Shown here: one piece after another, positions 33,410-46,100 of the stretch
Numbering within the stretch: the stretch's first letter is position 1
Layout: the number at the start of each line of letters is the position of its first letter
NCBI GenBank assembly: GCA_964017125.1
Contig: OZ024914.1
Coordinates: 25,487,623 to 25,551,622 of the forward strand
Length of the DNA: 64,000 nt
From: Flabesymbios commensalis
Lineage: Eukaryota > Annelida > Polychaeta > Terebellida > Flabelligeridae
Reading direction: 5' to 3'
The notes under the pieces: generated by a model
Told to the model about the DNA's origin: nothing
Seen by the model: only the letters and a program-made list of their open reading frames with translations
Database searches by the model: none
Made by a program: the position numbers and the translations under genes

Positions 33410-34334
33410 CGGCTTTCTGCTTGCCAGGCTGGAATCACTCAGAGGTGACCAATTTATTTCGAAAGAAAACAAACGAACTGAAATAATTGCAAATATCTAT
33501 TCTATCATTTCAAAAGATACAGTAACGTTTACATAATATACTTCTATACTTCGACAACGAGTGGCACTAGCAGATACGATATACAAGAATACATACATTT
33601 TTATGAGAAATTGTAGTAAAAATAGGTGGGTTCACATCACAATTAAGTATTTCATGCAATACCTGTCATCTAGTGGTTTGCATTTCAAGACATGACATGT
33701 TCATATTCAATAATTAGATATGTTTCAAGTTTCAAATACATCTGTATCAAGTAGATATGTTTAAATGCATAATCGTTCTTCAACACCCAACACACTCTCA
33801 ACCCCATTGAAAAATACGACATACATGTTACAGACACACGACGTTGGCCTTAAGGTGATCGAATATCGATATTTCCCAACAGCTATTGGCTAAGGTTTAT
33901 ATTATATTAGTCTTGTCAATAATGGTCAATGGCAGTGCGTGACTATCAGACAGATGTAGTTTTCTCCACTAATTTTGTTTTCCTAGTGAATCGCAATAGC
34001 AGGACACAAGTTTGAAGGGAGGAAGATAGAAATTGTCCAACTTGGCGTTTATTTTGGTGTATGGTGTTTACAAAGAAATATCATTAATATAAATTTCGTC
34101 TACACGATGGCAATATAAGGGCCAATTATTTCATTCAAGTTGCATTGATCACGCTATTCACTTTGAATTAAGACTGATAAACACGCTAACGACCACTCCA
34201 CACATCGCATACCATTCAAAACATTGGCACATCAGATTCAATGGTCACCCATTACTGATTAGTTGGTCAAGAGTAGGCAAGCGGCTCACCTCACTGATGA
34301 TCTGCAGATTGAGCTTATATTATTTTTCTCTCAT
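33410..34334. other. Intergenic stretch, nothing recognised
   Basis: AT-rich spacer between gene B and the hydroxylase gene. No exon, RNA or repeat could be supported. Confidence 0.5.
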
Positions 34335-34714
34335 TTAACCCCTGAAGCGCTAAATTAAATAATTAAATTTTTCACCCACTTGAAGTTGTGTCTCGCTACC
34401 GCGACCCACAACTTCAAGTGGGTGAAAATTATTCGCATTTGTTTTAATTTAAGACCAAACATTTCCAAATCCCGATGTCTAAACACTCATTTCATTCGCA
34501 ATGACAGTGATTTAAAGTGGGTCTTTATGCTTCACTAAATCAAAATATCACGGCAGATCCCACTCTTGTGGACGTCCACCATGCTGCGCATGCGTGCCAT
34601 TGTATTGGACTCTCTAAATATTTACTCAGCGAATCATAACGACCCACCTACATTAACCTGCTAACAAAACAGATTAAAAACAACTATAGTCATGCTTAGC
34701 GCTGTAAGGGTTAA
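34335..34714. mobile_element. TTAA MITE, AGCGCTAA family
   Basis: Ends TTAACCCCTGAAGCGCTAA and TTAGCGCTGTAAGGGTTAA are inverted repeats. It contains the ACTTGAAGTTGTG / CACAACTTCAAGT hairpin close to the left end. It is the longest complete member (380 bp). Confidence 0.8.
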
Positions 34715-34730
34715 GGTAATAGTGAAAATA

Positions 34731-34828
34731 TCGTCCCTTTGGATATGAAAGGGTGTATCTGCCACTTTGTGGGTGTATCTGCCACTTTGTACAGTGGCAG
34801 ATACACCCTTTCATATCCAAGGGGACGA
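34731..34828. repeat. Hairpin repeat, 'GTATCTGCCACTTTG' family, best copy
   Basis: TCGTCCCTTTGGATATGAAA and TTTCATATCCAAGGGGACGA pair. The left arm has its inner GTGTATCTGCCACTTTGT duplicated. Confidence 0.75.
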
Positions 34829-36960
34829 TAAAATCAATATTCAGATAGTCAGTGGGATAGACCCCTATACCTTGCATGTGCTAACAACAGTCTAACAGAG
34901 CATACATGATATCAGTCATTATATTATGTAATACGGTCATAACACGAGATTCTAGTTTCTTAGGATCGTTTGTCAGCAGCGTTCATGAATGAGATTCCTA
35001 CACCAACAACTTTGGCACATACGAGTTTCATTGTATCAGATCTTTAATACAACTAAGTAATGTGTTTTGGGGTAAACTACGTAAATTAATTTGCATTGCA
35101 TTTTAGTAACAAAATAGACGAGACGATGATCCTCATGCACAATCCGATAATCAAAACAAAAAGTAGTGATCTTAATACTTATTTTTTATAGACCTATCTA
35201 GATACTCAAAGAAGTAGAAATAATTTATGGGTTTTAAAATTGGCCCAATTCGTTAATCGAACGTACCGCATAATTGAAATATACCAATGTTGTAAGGCAA
35301 TGGTGTATTTAATTTATGTGATAGGGGCAGTAAATATTTTCTATGTGAGAAGCACTGTTTATAAATATTGCATTGATATAAAAAGTATATAATTAATATT
35401 TCAAAATGTTAAATGCGAATCTTAGCTTTTTATATACTAGTAATATACATTTGGCAATAGCGGATTGAAAACAATACATGTAACATAATTATGATATCGA
35501 TACAAAGACAATTTGGACGAGATTCAAATACAATAGAATATTGTTAGATCTGTGCTGTGGACAAATATCGTTTCTTAGCAAGCAAAGGGTTGTATGTGAC
35601 ACTCCAGTGAGTAACAAATACAACACTTTGGCTGCTAGTGACGATTAAAGTTGAGCAAATCATTAACTTACGTACTTTTTTGTGGAGACGATCATTTAAA
35701 TAATTATTAAGTAAACGTTGTTTTTAGTGCAGATTAACATTGAAAATATTTCTTATGTAACATGTATTAAAAATCTAATATAAAACAGGTAGGGGTCATT
35801 CCTACATGTGACGTCCTGATATATAATAATAATGACTATTGGCAAGCACTATTTTATAATACTACCTGGCCTAATATACAGTATTGTCCATTGGATAACA
35901 GTTCGTAATGTTCACTCTTCAAAGTGACACTCACCGCCCTTGTTTCTCGAGGACATGAATTGTCATATGATGAAATACTAATACTAGTAATTCGTCCTAA
36001 TGAATATTATAAAAACAAAATTCTATAGAGATTCAACTAATATAGCCTATGCAACAGTAACTTGTAAATGTATGTTGCAGACATGTAGCAAAATGCAGCA
36101 AATGCTCAGTTGAGTATTCTACAAAATAAAACAAATAAATCTCATTTAAATATCAGATCATTAGCATAGCCAATGCTCGCTTGACGTTGGCCCATAGTCT
36201 ATGACTGTAGCCGGAAATCAAGCTAGTATTGGTATGAAGTGACTGTGGAATTTTTCCTACAAACAACTGAGACATTAGCAATAGTTGTTCAAATAACGCA
36301 TAGAAAATACGTAGTAGTAAATGTGTGGAATAACGGTGATATATCAAAGTACAAAACAAAAATTCCCCAGATCATATTCTCTGGACTCATAGACATAATA
36401 GGAAACATTCTCAACAATTGTATCCACATCGGAGTATCCTTAATTGAATAGCATTGTAGTCATACATGTATAATTTCATAACTAGAAGTAGTGGTCCATT
36501 TTATAAATGGCGGATAAAAAGCACCAAAGAAAATCATGTTAATGATCGGACGGCGGATATTCGTTGTACGATATAAGAACATTGTTTCTTATGATTAAGT
36601 GACCGCAAAACACAAATTCAAGTGACTGAAAATCCGTGAATTCATGTGAAAACTAGTGAAGCGTAAAAAATACGGTCGACAATTAAATTGACGGTAGATT
36701 ACTGTCCTCCACACCTTGAAAATCTACTGATCCATAATCTACGATAAAAAACCACCTGGATACCGCAAATTGTTACTGCACAATTGGGAGTTGCTGAGCA
36801 CAATGGAACCAACCCGCAAAGCAAAAAAACATTGACTGTAGCTTAACCAGGTCAATGTTAGACACCGTCTGCGATGCTGGCCCACCATTGACCCTACAAT
36901 GGGTCAATGTACAGTGTTTGCGGGGATGCCGTGACATTCCATTCTAATTTGCCCTTGTTT
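34829..36960. other. Intergenic stretch before the hydroxylase 3' end
   Basis: Mostly featureless AT-rich DNA. Fragments of the CCCAGCAAACAC hairpin family lie near 36180 and 36800-36935 (CCGCAAAGCAAAAAAACA and AGTGTTTGCGGGG). No confident poly(A) signal for the minus-strand gene was found. Confidence 0.45.
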
Positions 36961-37188
36961 TCATAGCTCTTCCTGTATGTGATGTGGATTGCCTGTTGAT
37001 CCGTGTCGGGTCTTCTGGACCTTATCCAGGATTCCCTGTGCTATACTGTGAGCGGCCTCCTGATGCCGGGCGTCCAGGGTGAACCACAGAGCTAGAGCAC
37101 AGCGCTGACCTGACAGCACAGGCTTAACACCGTGATAATTACTAGAGTTAAAACCCACCAAACGTCCACAGCTAGGCTTGAACGATGA
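36961..37188 (-). CDS. P3H: P3H exon 12: final exon with QEEL end
   Basis: SSFKPSCGRLVGFNSSNYHG, then GQRCALALWFTLDARHQEA, and a C-terminus NPHHIQEEL followed by TGA. Q-E-E-L fits the K/H/Q-x-E-L ER-retrieval pattern of soluble ER residents. Confidence 0.9.
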   Translation of the reverse strand, partial: SSFKPSCGRLVGFNSSNYHGVKPVLSGQRCALALWFTLDARHQEAAHSIAQGILDKVQKTRHGSTGNPHHIQEEL

Positions 37189-40100
37189 CTGCAACCATAA
37201 TAAACATATTAATTATATTGGCACAACAACAAGAAAAATAATCTAACAAGCCTTATCCTGCTGTCGTTTTTAATCTATTTTATAATTGATTAAATCACAG
37301 ATCTTGTGAACGAATTGTGTGTTTAAACACCAGGATTTGACACTAGAGTTAAAACCCACCAAACGTCCACAGCTAGGCTTCAATGACTACTGCAACCACA
37401 ATCAAATAATACAATTCACATGATTATGCCAAATCATAAATGATCGATACATGTAGATATCATTTATGCAACTTAAGCCATAAAACATTTTCCAAATAAA
37501 TAATCTTCAGAGTGTGGCGACATAATTATAACACGTAAACAATTTGTTGAAAATAAATAGTACTAAAAATTGTAAGTGAAATAACAAATTACAATTTGAG
37601 GACATTTTCTTTGGTTAAAATGCATCGAGGACATATGCTCTTATAATAGAACGATGAAAATATATTAAAGAAATAAAAAAAATGCCTTTAATTTGAAGAA
37701 AAACTCATTGAATTCGCGCGTTTGTTGTAGTCAGCGTTGTCTTACCTGCATGGACATATTTTGATGCGTAAAGAAGAATTCTCCGCCCTGGAAGTCCTGG
37801 TTAAGGTACATGACGGCGCTGTAGTCCCGGGACGTGTAGGCAGGGGGCTCCTTCTTACACGTGTTGTCAGGCTGGATTATACAGTTGTCTGAGTGGATGG
37901 GGTGACTCAAATCTGTACGCTCAGTTTTGGAATCTGTCAAAAAAGGGCAGATTAAATCAACCACTAGGCCTATTGTTTAAACAAATATGAGTAATTTTCG
38001 ACCACTTGAAGTTGTGGGTCGCGGCAGCGAGCCACAACTTTAAATGGTTGAAAATTTAAATAATTAACTTAGCAGGATAGGGGATAAATGGTTTTAATTA
38101 TTTAAAATATTTAATTAAACTTTTTGCTGATCTTTATTCAGACCTATTCTAACCATGTGAAGCAGCGAATTACACGAGTCGTTCACTCAAAGCTGTTTCG
38201 ATGTTGGGACAGAGTCGCATACGTTGGACCACCATTGAGACGACATTGGGTGAATGTCTCGTTCTTTCCGGAAGCAATTTTCGGACGCCATCAATTAACC
38301 CTTACAGTGCGGGGATCGACTTTAGGCGTCAGAATCTGACGTCTGACGTCTGAAGTCGACCCATGAACCCATAACAGAGGTATTCAACTGAATCGGCAAG
38401 AGCTAACTAAGACATTTATGATGATTTTAAATTGAAAAAACCCTTTGGTTTCCATGGTTTGTACAAACATATTTCAGCGCGTTGTGGGTTAATTGAGCGT
38501 ACCATCCAGTGCAGTGCGACACACCAAGTGTGTGAAATCAAAGTAGAGGGGTTTGTCGAGGTTGAAGTATCGCTTGACCATGTCCAGTGAGCGGCTACTG
38601 GTGTCCAGATATAGCTGTGCCGCAGACACGTCCACCTCCTGACGGGATGCCATCTGCGGATCACCAACACAAGTGTCTAAAGATTAGCATTTCAGAAAAT
38701 GCTAACGATTAGCATTTCAGAAAACAAATTCGTTCCATGAGACAATGAGAAGTCATGGGGTACGAGTGACAAATATAGTACCCAGCAAACACAAAATATT
38801 TGTATAACATTTGTACAATGTTGGACCAACGTCGAAGACGATGGACCGACGTTCTAGAAATGTTATACAAATGTTTTGTGTTAGCTGGGTAGCGCCTAGG
38901 CCTACCTATAACTCAAATCATAGTTTTCAGATATTTTACAAAAAATAGCTTTATTCTTAAACAGGCGAGCATACAAAAAGTGAGCATGTCAGACTGAAAA
39001 TATTTGCTATAAAAACACTTAAATTGTGTCATTTGTGGTGTGCGTTTAAAAATCTCAAAATAATAGAATATTATTCGGAGTGACCTATGTTAACATACAA
39101 CGATACATCGTGTTTCATTTTTTTTTGAGATAATGTTTAGCTTTTTTAAGTGTGTGAAGATGATCAATGTTAACGTGCTCTATACCTTGTACAGATTGTT
39201 TAGGGCAAGTTAACATTTGGCAATTGTGGATCTGTAGCTGTACTATAGATACACAATTGCTTTAAATATGAGAGGTCCAGGTAATTATTTTCAGAAATTA
39301 TATTGGACGCAATCTATTTGCATTAGTTCATGTTCCCTGCGCTCCGACTTTGAAAACAAATCAATGGCACTCATCTTAGAATAGTCTGTAAAGATTATGT
39401 AGATCAACATTGGCCCAGCTTTTCTTGTTTGCTGGGTATTCACAGGCTACTTCGAAAATACACATTTTATAAGCATCTGTATAACCCCTGATAACCAGTT
39501 ATTAAAAGTAAAATATTCCTTCAATCTTCAATCTTTTAAAACACTGATATATATTGAGACCTAATTTTCACAAATAACATGGATTTTCGGTCACTATCGC
39601 GATACACAACTTAAAATGACTGAATATTTAAATTGAATAGCTCAGTGCTCTAGCGGTTAACAGCGTTTTCATGATTTATATACACTTGCATTTGGGTGAG
39701 CTTATGATTGAGTTTTCCCAGCGGACAGTACACTAACCTGCGCGGTACGGAGCACGGTGAGACCTTCAAACTGCTCGTGTTCAGTGTGAGGGGAGCTGTG
39801 ATCAGGGGAGGTATAGCCGTCTCCTGTTACACCTACATCCTACAGTGCAGCTCAGAGTGTTAGCAGAAAACCACAGGAATAGTGTCCGAGGGGACTAAGG
39901 CGTGCCTTGGTCCCCTAGGGAAAAAGATATTAGAAGCAATGTGAACGAAAAGCGGAAAATGCGAAAACCTTCCACCAGAAAAGTACGGGAAATCCTTGGT
40001 CTATGTTGCTGTATCGTGATATAGGCTACAACAATTCTTTCGAATGTATTGGCAATGAATTATATCACTACTGTCGTACAAAGCCAAAAGGCAGTATCTG

Positions 40101-43100
40101 CCTTTTGGCTTTGCATAATAAAGACAGATATTGATAGCTAAGTGTTAATGAACATTTTAATTAATTCTTTTTTATTATTTAATGCGCAAAACAATATTTG
40201 CACCTTCCAGTTACCAGATACTCCCAATTGTAAACTCAAAGGTGATTCAAGTACACAACATAGACCATTGTTATACATACATATATTATGTTAGATTCTT
40301 CAATTTCTTCATCTAATATATAGACAATTGGCTTGTACACCCGGCACAAATGAGTTAGATAAAGAAATAAAAGGCAAAATAAAAAATATATAGATAAACC
40401 ATCAACTATGTAAATCTAAAAGAGAAATGAAAAAATACAGCATGTTAATGTAGGTTAAAGCCTGCATAAAAAGTAAAGTAAAGAATATGTTAAGTATAGT
40501 ATAGTGAAGGTGTTATGAATAAATGTCTGCAGTTTCATTATAAACACAATATTCATGGAATATTATGTCGCCATATGAAAGTGAATTACATGACCAGCAC
40601 TCAAATTTAAAAAAAACATCCCCATTTCTAAAGATGGTAAAATGTCCTAATATAAAATTTCTAATATTGAGAGAGTCGATATAAACCAATCATTGTAATG
40701 TAAAATGACTCTGCAAATATACATGTACGCTAAATCTGGAAACAGCAGGTGTTAATTCCCAGTGTCAGACACAGATAGTCTCTTGTAACAGTTGTCCGTT
40801 ACAGACAGGGTCTATAGAGAGTGTAAAGCACGTAGATAATGACATTGACCGCTGTAAACAGGTGGCCGCAATATGGTGAAATCAACAACTAATCGATGTC
40901 ACCCCAGCGTTGTCTTCATAATTAGACCAAAGTCTGAGTCTGGACCAACATGTTTGCTTGACTGACTGCATGGTCGTTAGAGAAAGGTGGCCGTCTAATG
41001 CAGTGGTCGTAAAAATAAAATATCAGCCACACATGGCATCTACACAATGTCGGGTTATAGCTGGGACAGCGTCTTCGACGCTGGCCCAACTATAACCCGA
41101 CATAGTGGAGATGCCACTGTGGGGTGAACAGTATACAAAGAGAACAATAGTGACACCTTTAATACCACTGTGGGGTGCAGAATACAAATAAAATAGCCAC
41201 CACACCAATGACCCAGTAAGGATATGAGGTAGAAGAGACCTCACACAGATAAAGCACTATACCTCAGCAGCCTTGCTGACGGTGACGCCCACAAACCTCT
41301 CGTGTCTCGTGTGAGGAGACTGTTGACCGTTACGTAGCTGGTAGCCATCCCCTAGTTTACCTGCCTCCTGTGTTCAGGTCAAAAAGAAGGATAACATGCA
41401 CAGTTAGTTCTGTGGAGGGTCTGGTTTCTCGTAATCACACCTAAATCAATTAGATCATTAATAACATGTAAGAAACATGTATGACACAAAAAGAAACATA
41501 CATCTGTATATGTTTTTTTTAGCTAACATTTCAGTAAAACCTGGATATCATAATAATAATACTGATTTATGTAGCAGAAATCGAGTACAGCAAATTCTAT
41601 AAATATTAACGGGGATATTTTGTTTGCTTTATCAAGTTCATGTTTGGTATTGATGCAAGAGGAAATTTGCATAAAGTAGATAAATGCATTGGAAACTGTA
41701 AATATTGGAGTGTAAATACACATTAACTTAGCAGTCTCTGCCAATTACAGTCATAGCACAGGACTGGAAATGTATCTCGGAGATGCTAACGGATAATGTG
41801 TTAAAAAATGTTCGTTTGATTTACGGCAGCATTGTGTCGAACGACAGCAGTCCGGTAAAAATAGAAGGCTAACGATGTACCAACGCTCAAACAACACTGA
41901 AAACGCTACAATATACCAGCACCATGAGAGTACAAATCCTGGGAATTGAAAATTCCCATGGGAAGAGATAACTTTGGGTGACTCCTTACGTTTGTGAGTT
42001 TGATGAGTTTTTGGCACTCTTCCTCTGTGGCTATGGATTCCGCGGCAAACCTCTCAGGACCGTTCAGCTCTGTCTCCGTCATACTCACAGTGTACCCGTG
42101 GTCGTCTAGGTATGTCTGCAGCTCAGGAGACGCCGCAGATCTGTACACAGCAAACACACGGCATGGATTAACTTACAACGCTGAAATAGTTTTGTATAAA
42201 CCATTGAGACCAAAGGGTTTTTAATTTGAAATCATCATAAATGTCTTAGTTAGTTCTTTGTGCTTAATTTGAATACCTGTGTTCAGTGGGTCTACGGCCG
42301 CTATAATTTTGTTTTAATTCTTTCAGTGCGGAGAACCTCTTTAGACGACAGAATTTGACGGATTCTGACGTATAAAGACGGTCCCCACGCTGAAAGGGTT
42401 AAGCTTTAAACATGTCAAAGAAATAATCACGTCTCTAGCCGAAAAAAAAATTAAATTTACAAATAACTAGAAAGAGTTGTTCGGAAACGAACACGAAAGC
42501 AGCTCTCCGTTATCGCTAGACCAATATTTTAAAATTGTTTGCTCCCAAAAGTTAATCAGGTCATTCATTGGCTGACATTGCCGTGCATATTTGCCAAATA
42601 AGAAGAAGATCTGCTGGAAACTTATTCCTGAAACGCCCTAACAACTATTTCTTTGTTAGTGGCCCTAGTAATTAAAAGGTTGATTATATGGGGATCAAAA
42701 TGTCACAAAAAATCCGCCAGTGATATATGATGGCTATGTGAAGTATGAGGAAGCAGAAATTCATAGATCAGCTATCATGCAAGATTTCCGAGATAATGAA
42801 AAAAAATTTAAAATGGCTGACAGGCGGCCATTTTGGACTTGTTAGTGTGAAATTTGTCATGGGTTATCCTTGTGTCAGACATTACATTTTGTTTTATATT
42901 CATGGTCCAGCCATTTTGCATTTCTTGAGATGAGTAAATATCACTAAATGTCCGCTAAACGACCATTTTGAAATTGTTTAATCCCAAAAGTTATTCAGGT
43001 CATTGGCTGACATTGGTCATATTTGCCAAATTAAAAGAAGATCTGATGGCAACTTTTTCCTGAAATGCGCTAGCGAGCATTCCTTCGTTAGTGGCCATAG

Positions 43101-46100
43101 TAATAAAAGGGTTGATGATATGGAGATCAAAATGTCACCAGAACAATTCCCCAGTGGTATGTGATGGCTATGGGAAGTATGAGGAAGCAAAAGTTGATAG
43201 ATTAGTAGCTATCTTGAAAACAAATAACTGCGGAGGCGGCGGCGGACCGTGTAGAATACAGTAAGCAGCCCGCCTCGGCGAGGGCTGCTTAAATACTCAA
43301 AATGTATAGCATCTAAGAAAATACACATCAACTGTCAATAATTACAGTCTAGACTCCAGGGATTTCTTAATTGTTTGTGTTTTCAGAAAAAAGTTTAGAT
43401 TTTGTGTTTTAAACCATCAATATGTGAAGTGAGTTGTATAAAGAATACCCATCTTTTTTCTCCGGTCATTTCTATTTTTCATGCTTTACAGCTGAAATTG
43501 CTTTTGCAATTTTCAGCTTTAAAATGAATGACTAAAAATGTTTCTGTTCGTGGAAAATAGACAGTTCCAAAGTTGAATTATTTTATTCACTGAGTATCTT
43601 TCACAAACTGTTGTATCAATTTCAGTGGCATTTTATTTAACCCTTTGCCTGGTAATCACGACTACAGTCGTTTGTAATCCTTTGTATTAGTTTAATAAAT
43701 CACTGTTATTGGGAATGAAATGGGTGTTTACACATTAATATTCGCAAATTTACTTAGCAGAATGAGGGTTAATTTGAATTTGTCATGAAACTGTATATAC
43801 GGACCTAGCAGCACAAGAGTTAACTTATTACTCGCGTACCCACCTTTTTGGTCTGGTCATTTGAATGGATAAAATAGTTTCAGTGACATTATCGTTGGCT
43901 TTAACCTTTAAAACGCTGATTTTTTTATAAAAAAAACATGGAGACCAAAGGGTTTTATTCGATTTGAAATCATCATAACTGTCTTAGTTAGCTCTTTCTG
44001 ATTCATTTGAATACCTATGGTTTACGCTCACTATAAAGATGTTCACTTTTACGGCGCGGGGATCGATTTTAGATTCTGACGACTAAAGTCGATCCCCGCA
44101 CTGTAATAGTTTAATCTTGCTTGAAAGCATATATAATTATATACGGGCCTAGCAGCAACGGGGTTATTACTGGAGTACCCACCTTTTTTGTTTGGTCATT
44201 TTATCCATAGTCATCCTGGCGTTGGTATGTCTGAGCTCCTGCTCCCTGGGGTCCAGAGTGTACCAGAGGGCCAGCGCACACCTCTTACCGCTAGTCACCG
44301 CCGTCACCCCGTGGTACTCACTGGCCTCGAACCCAACCATACGGCCACACTTGGGAGCAACCTCTTGCTGTACACAAATCACAAAATATTTACATTTGAA
44401 ATGTATCACTTTCAAGTAGCCACGATAATATTTATACAGGCAATTGAATGTATTTAAAAAAAAAAATTAAGATGATTTTCCTTAACTTTGTGGTCGCACC
44501 AACTTACAGAAATGCGAGCCACATATAAGGTAAAATGATACTATTTAATTGATATAGAAAAATAATTGGGCTTCACAGAAGATCAAAATGCTAACCTGAA
44601 TTGTTTTATTGCGATGTGCAAAGAAGAACTGCCCTCCTTCAAAATCTGAGTTCAGATAGACAAGTGCCCTGGCAATACGAAAAATACGATATTAGCATAA
44701 TTATAATAAGTATAAGAAAAGAAAAAAGAAAACTACACCTATGAAAACTAAGCTACACCATAGACTTTTGTCAGATCAAAAAACAATTTCTTTTGAAGAC
44801 GTAGAACATGTATATATACTTTCCTAAATCAAAATAATAATATCACAGTGCTACATATAGAATACGATATTAAGACAATTATTAAACACTGAAACTATAT
44901 TGTGAAAATCTAGGCATCGTAAAAACTTTGTATCAGTGACAATCAATTAATATATAATGCCTAACTTGACAATGGTCAACACACCTCAATGTCACATCCC
45001 AACAAGCACGAGATGTGGATCTGTAGGTGCATTAATCCAACAGTGGGCCAATATCTAGTGCTTGTGGGGATATATTGCACTAATAAGATATCAAGTTGAA
45101 CTATTTAATCTTTAACCCTTTAACCGCCGGTCCCGATTATATTGTTTTTTATTATTATACTTTATTAGCACATTAAATACAGCTTTTGAAAATGTTAAAG
45201 ATAAAACGTAACATCAATCAACAATATTTCAAAATCGCTGACCTCAATTTTGTCAAATCTGAATAATTTTCAGCTACTTGAGTTTGTGGATCGCGTCAGC
45301 GAGACACAATTTTAAGTGGCTGAGAAATCCAATTAAATAATTTGGCGGTTAAAGGGTTAAGCATCACAGGGAGGAATACAAGAAAAATAAAGCATCACGC
45401 TGTGTATAGGCTGATGGGGCTTTCAGACATGAGTCGTCATCTTGTATATGACAGTTATCAGTGTGTACAGGGTGACTAGTGTTATATTGTAGGCCTACTC
45501 ACGAGATATAACGTTGTGTATAGGCTCATGGGGCTTTCCGACAGGACCCGTCATCTTGTATGTGACAGTTATAAACGTGCACAGGGTGTCTAGTGCTATA
45601 CTGTGTTATATTGTACTCACAAGATATGACGTTGTGTATAGGCTGATGGGGCTTTCAGACATGAGCCGTCATCTTGTATGTGACAGTTATCAGCGTGTAG
45701 GCCTACATGGTGACTAGTGTTAGCTGTGTTATATTATACTCACGAGATATCACGCTGTGTATAGGCCGTCTTGGCTTTCAGACAGGACCCATCGTCTTGT
45801 ATGTGACAGTTATCAGCGTGTAGGCCTACATGGTGACTAGTGTTAGCTATGTTATATTGTACTCACGAGATATCACGTTGTGTATAGGCAGGCTTGGCTT
45901 TCAGACAGGACCCATCGTCTTGTATGTGACAGTTATCAGCATGTACAGGGTGACTGGGATCTACATCACGGTCTTCATCATCTGATTCGAAAAAAAACCA
46001 ATGTGAAACCACGGGATGAGGAAACGCCCATCATTTGATCGTCAAACAACGATACACGAAAAAACGATATGTTTCACCATTTCACACGAGTGACTGCATG

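Noticed and set aside
36961-44367. Two separate tandem P3H genes
   Set aside because: Not excluded, but the phase-2 to phase-2 junction and the lack of room for a second N-terminal half favour one fused gene.
44188-44457. Plus-strand frames opposite the P3H exon at 44183-44367
   Set aside because: Antisense shadow of a confident exon.
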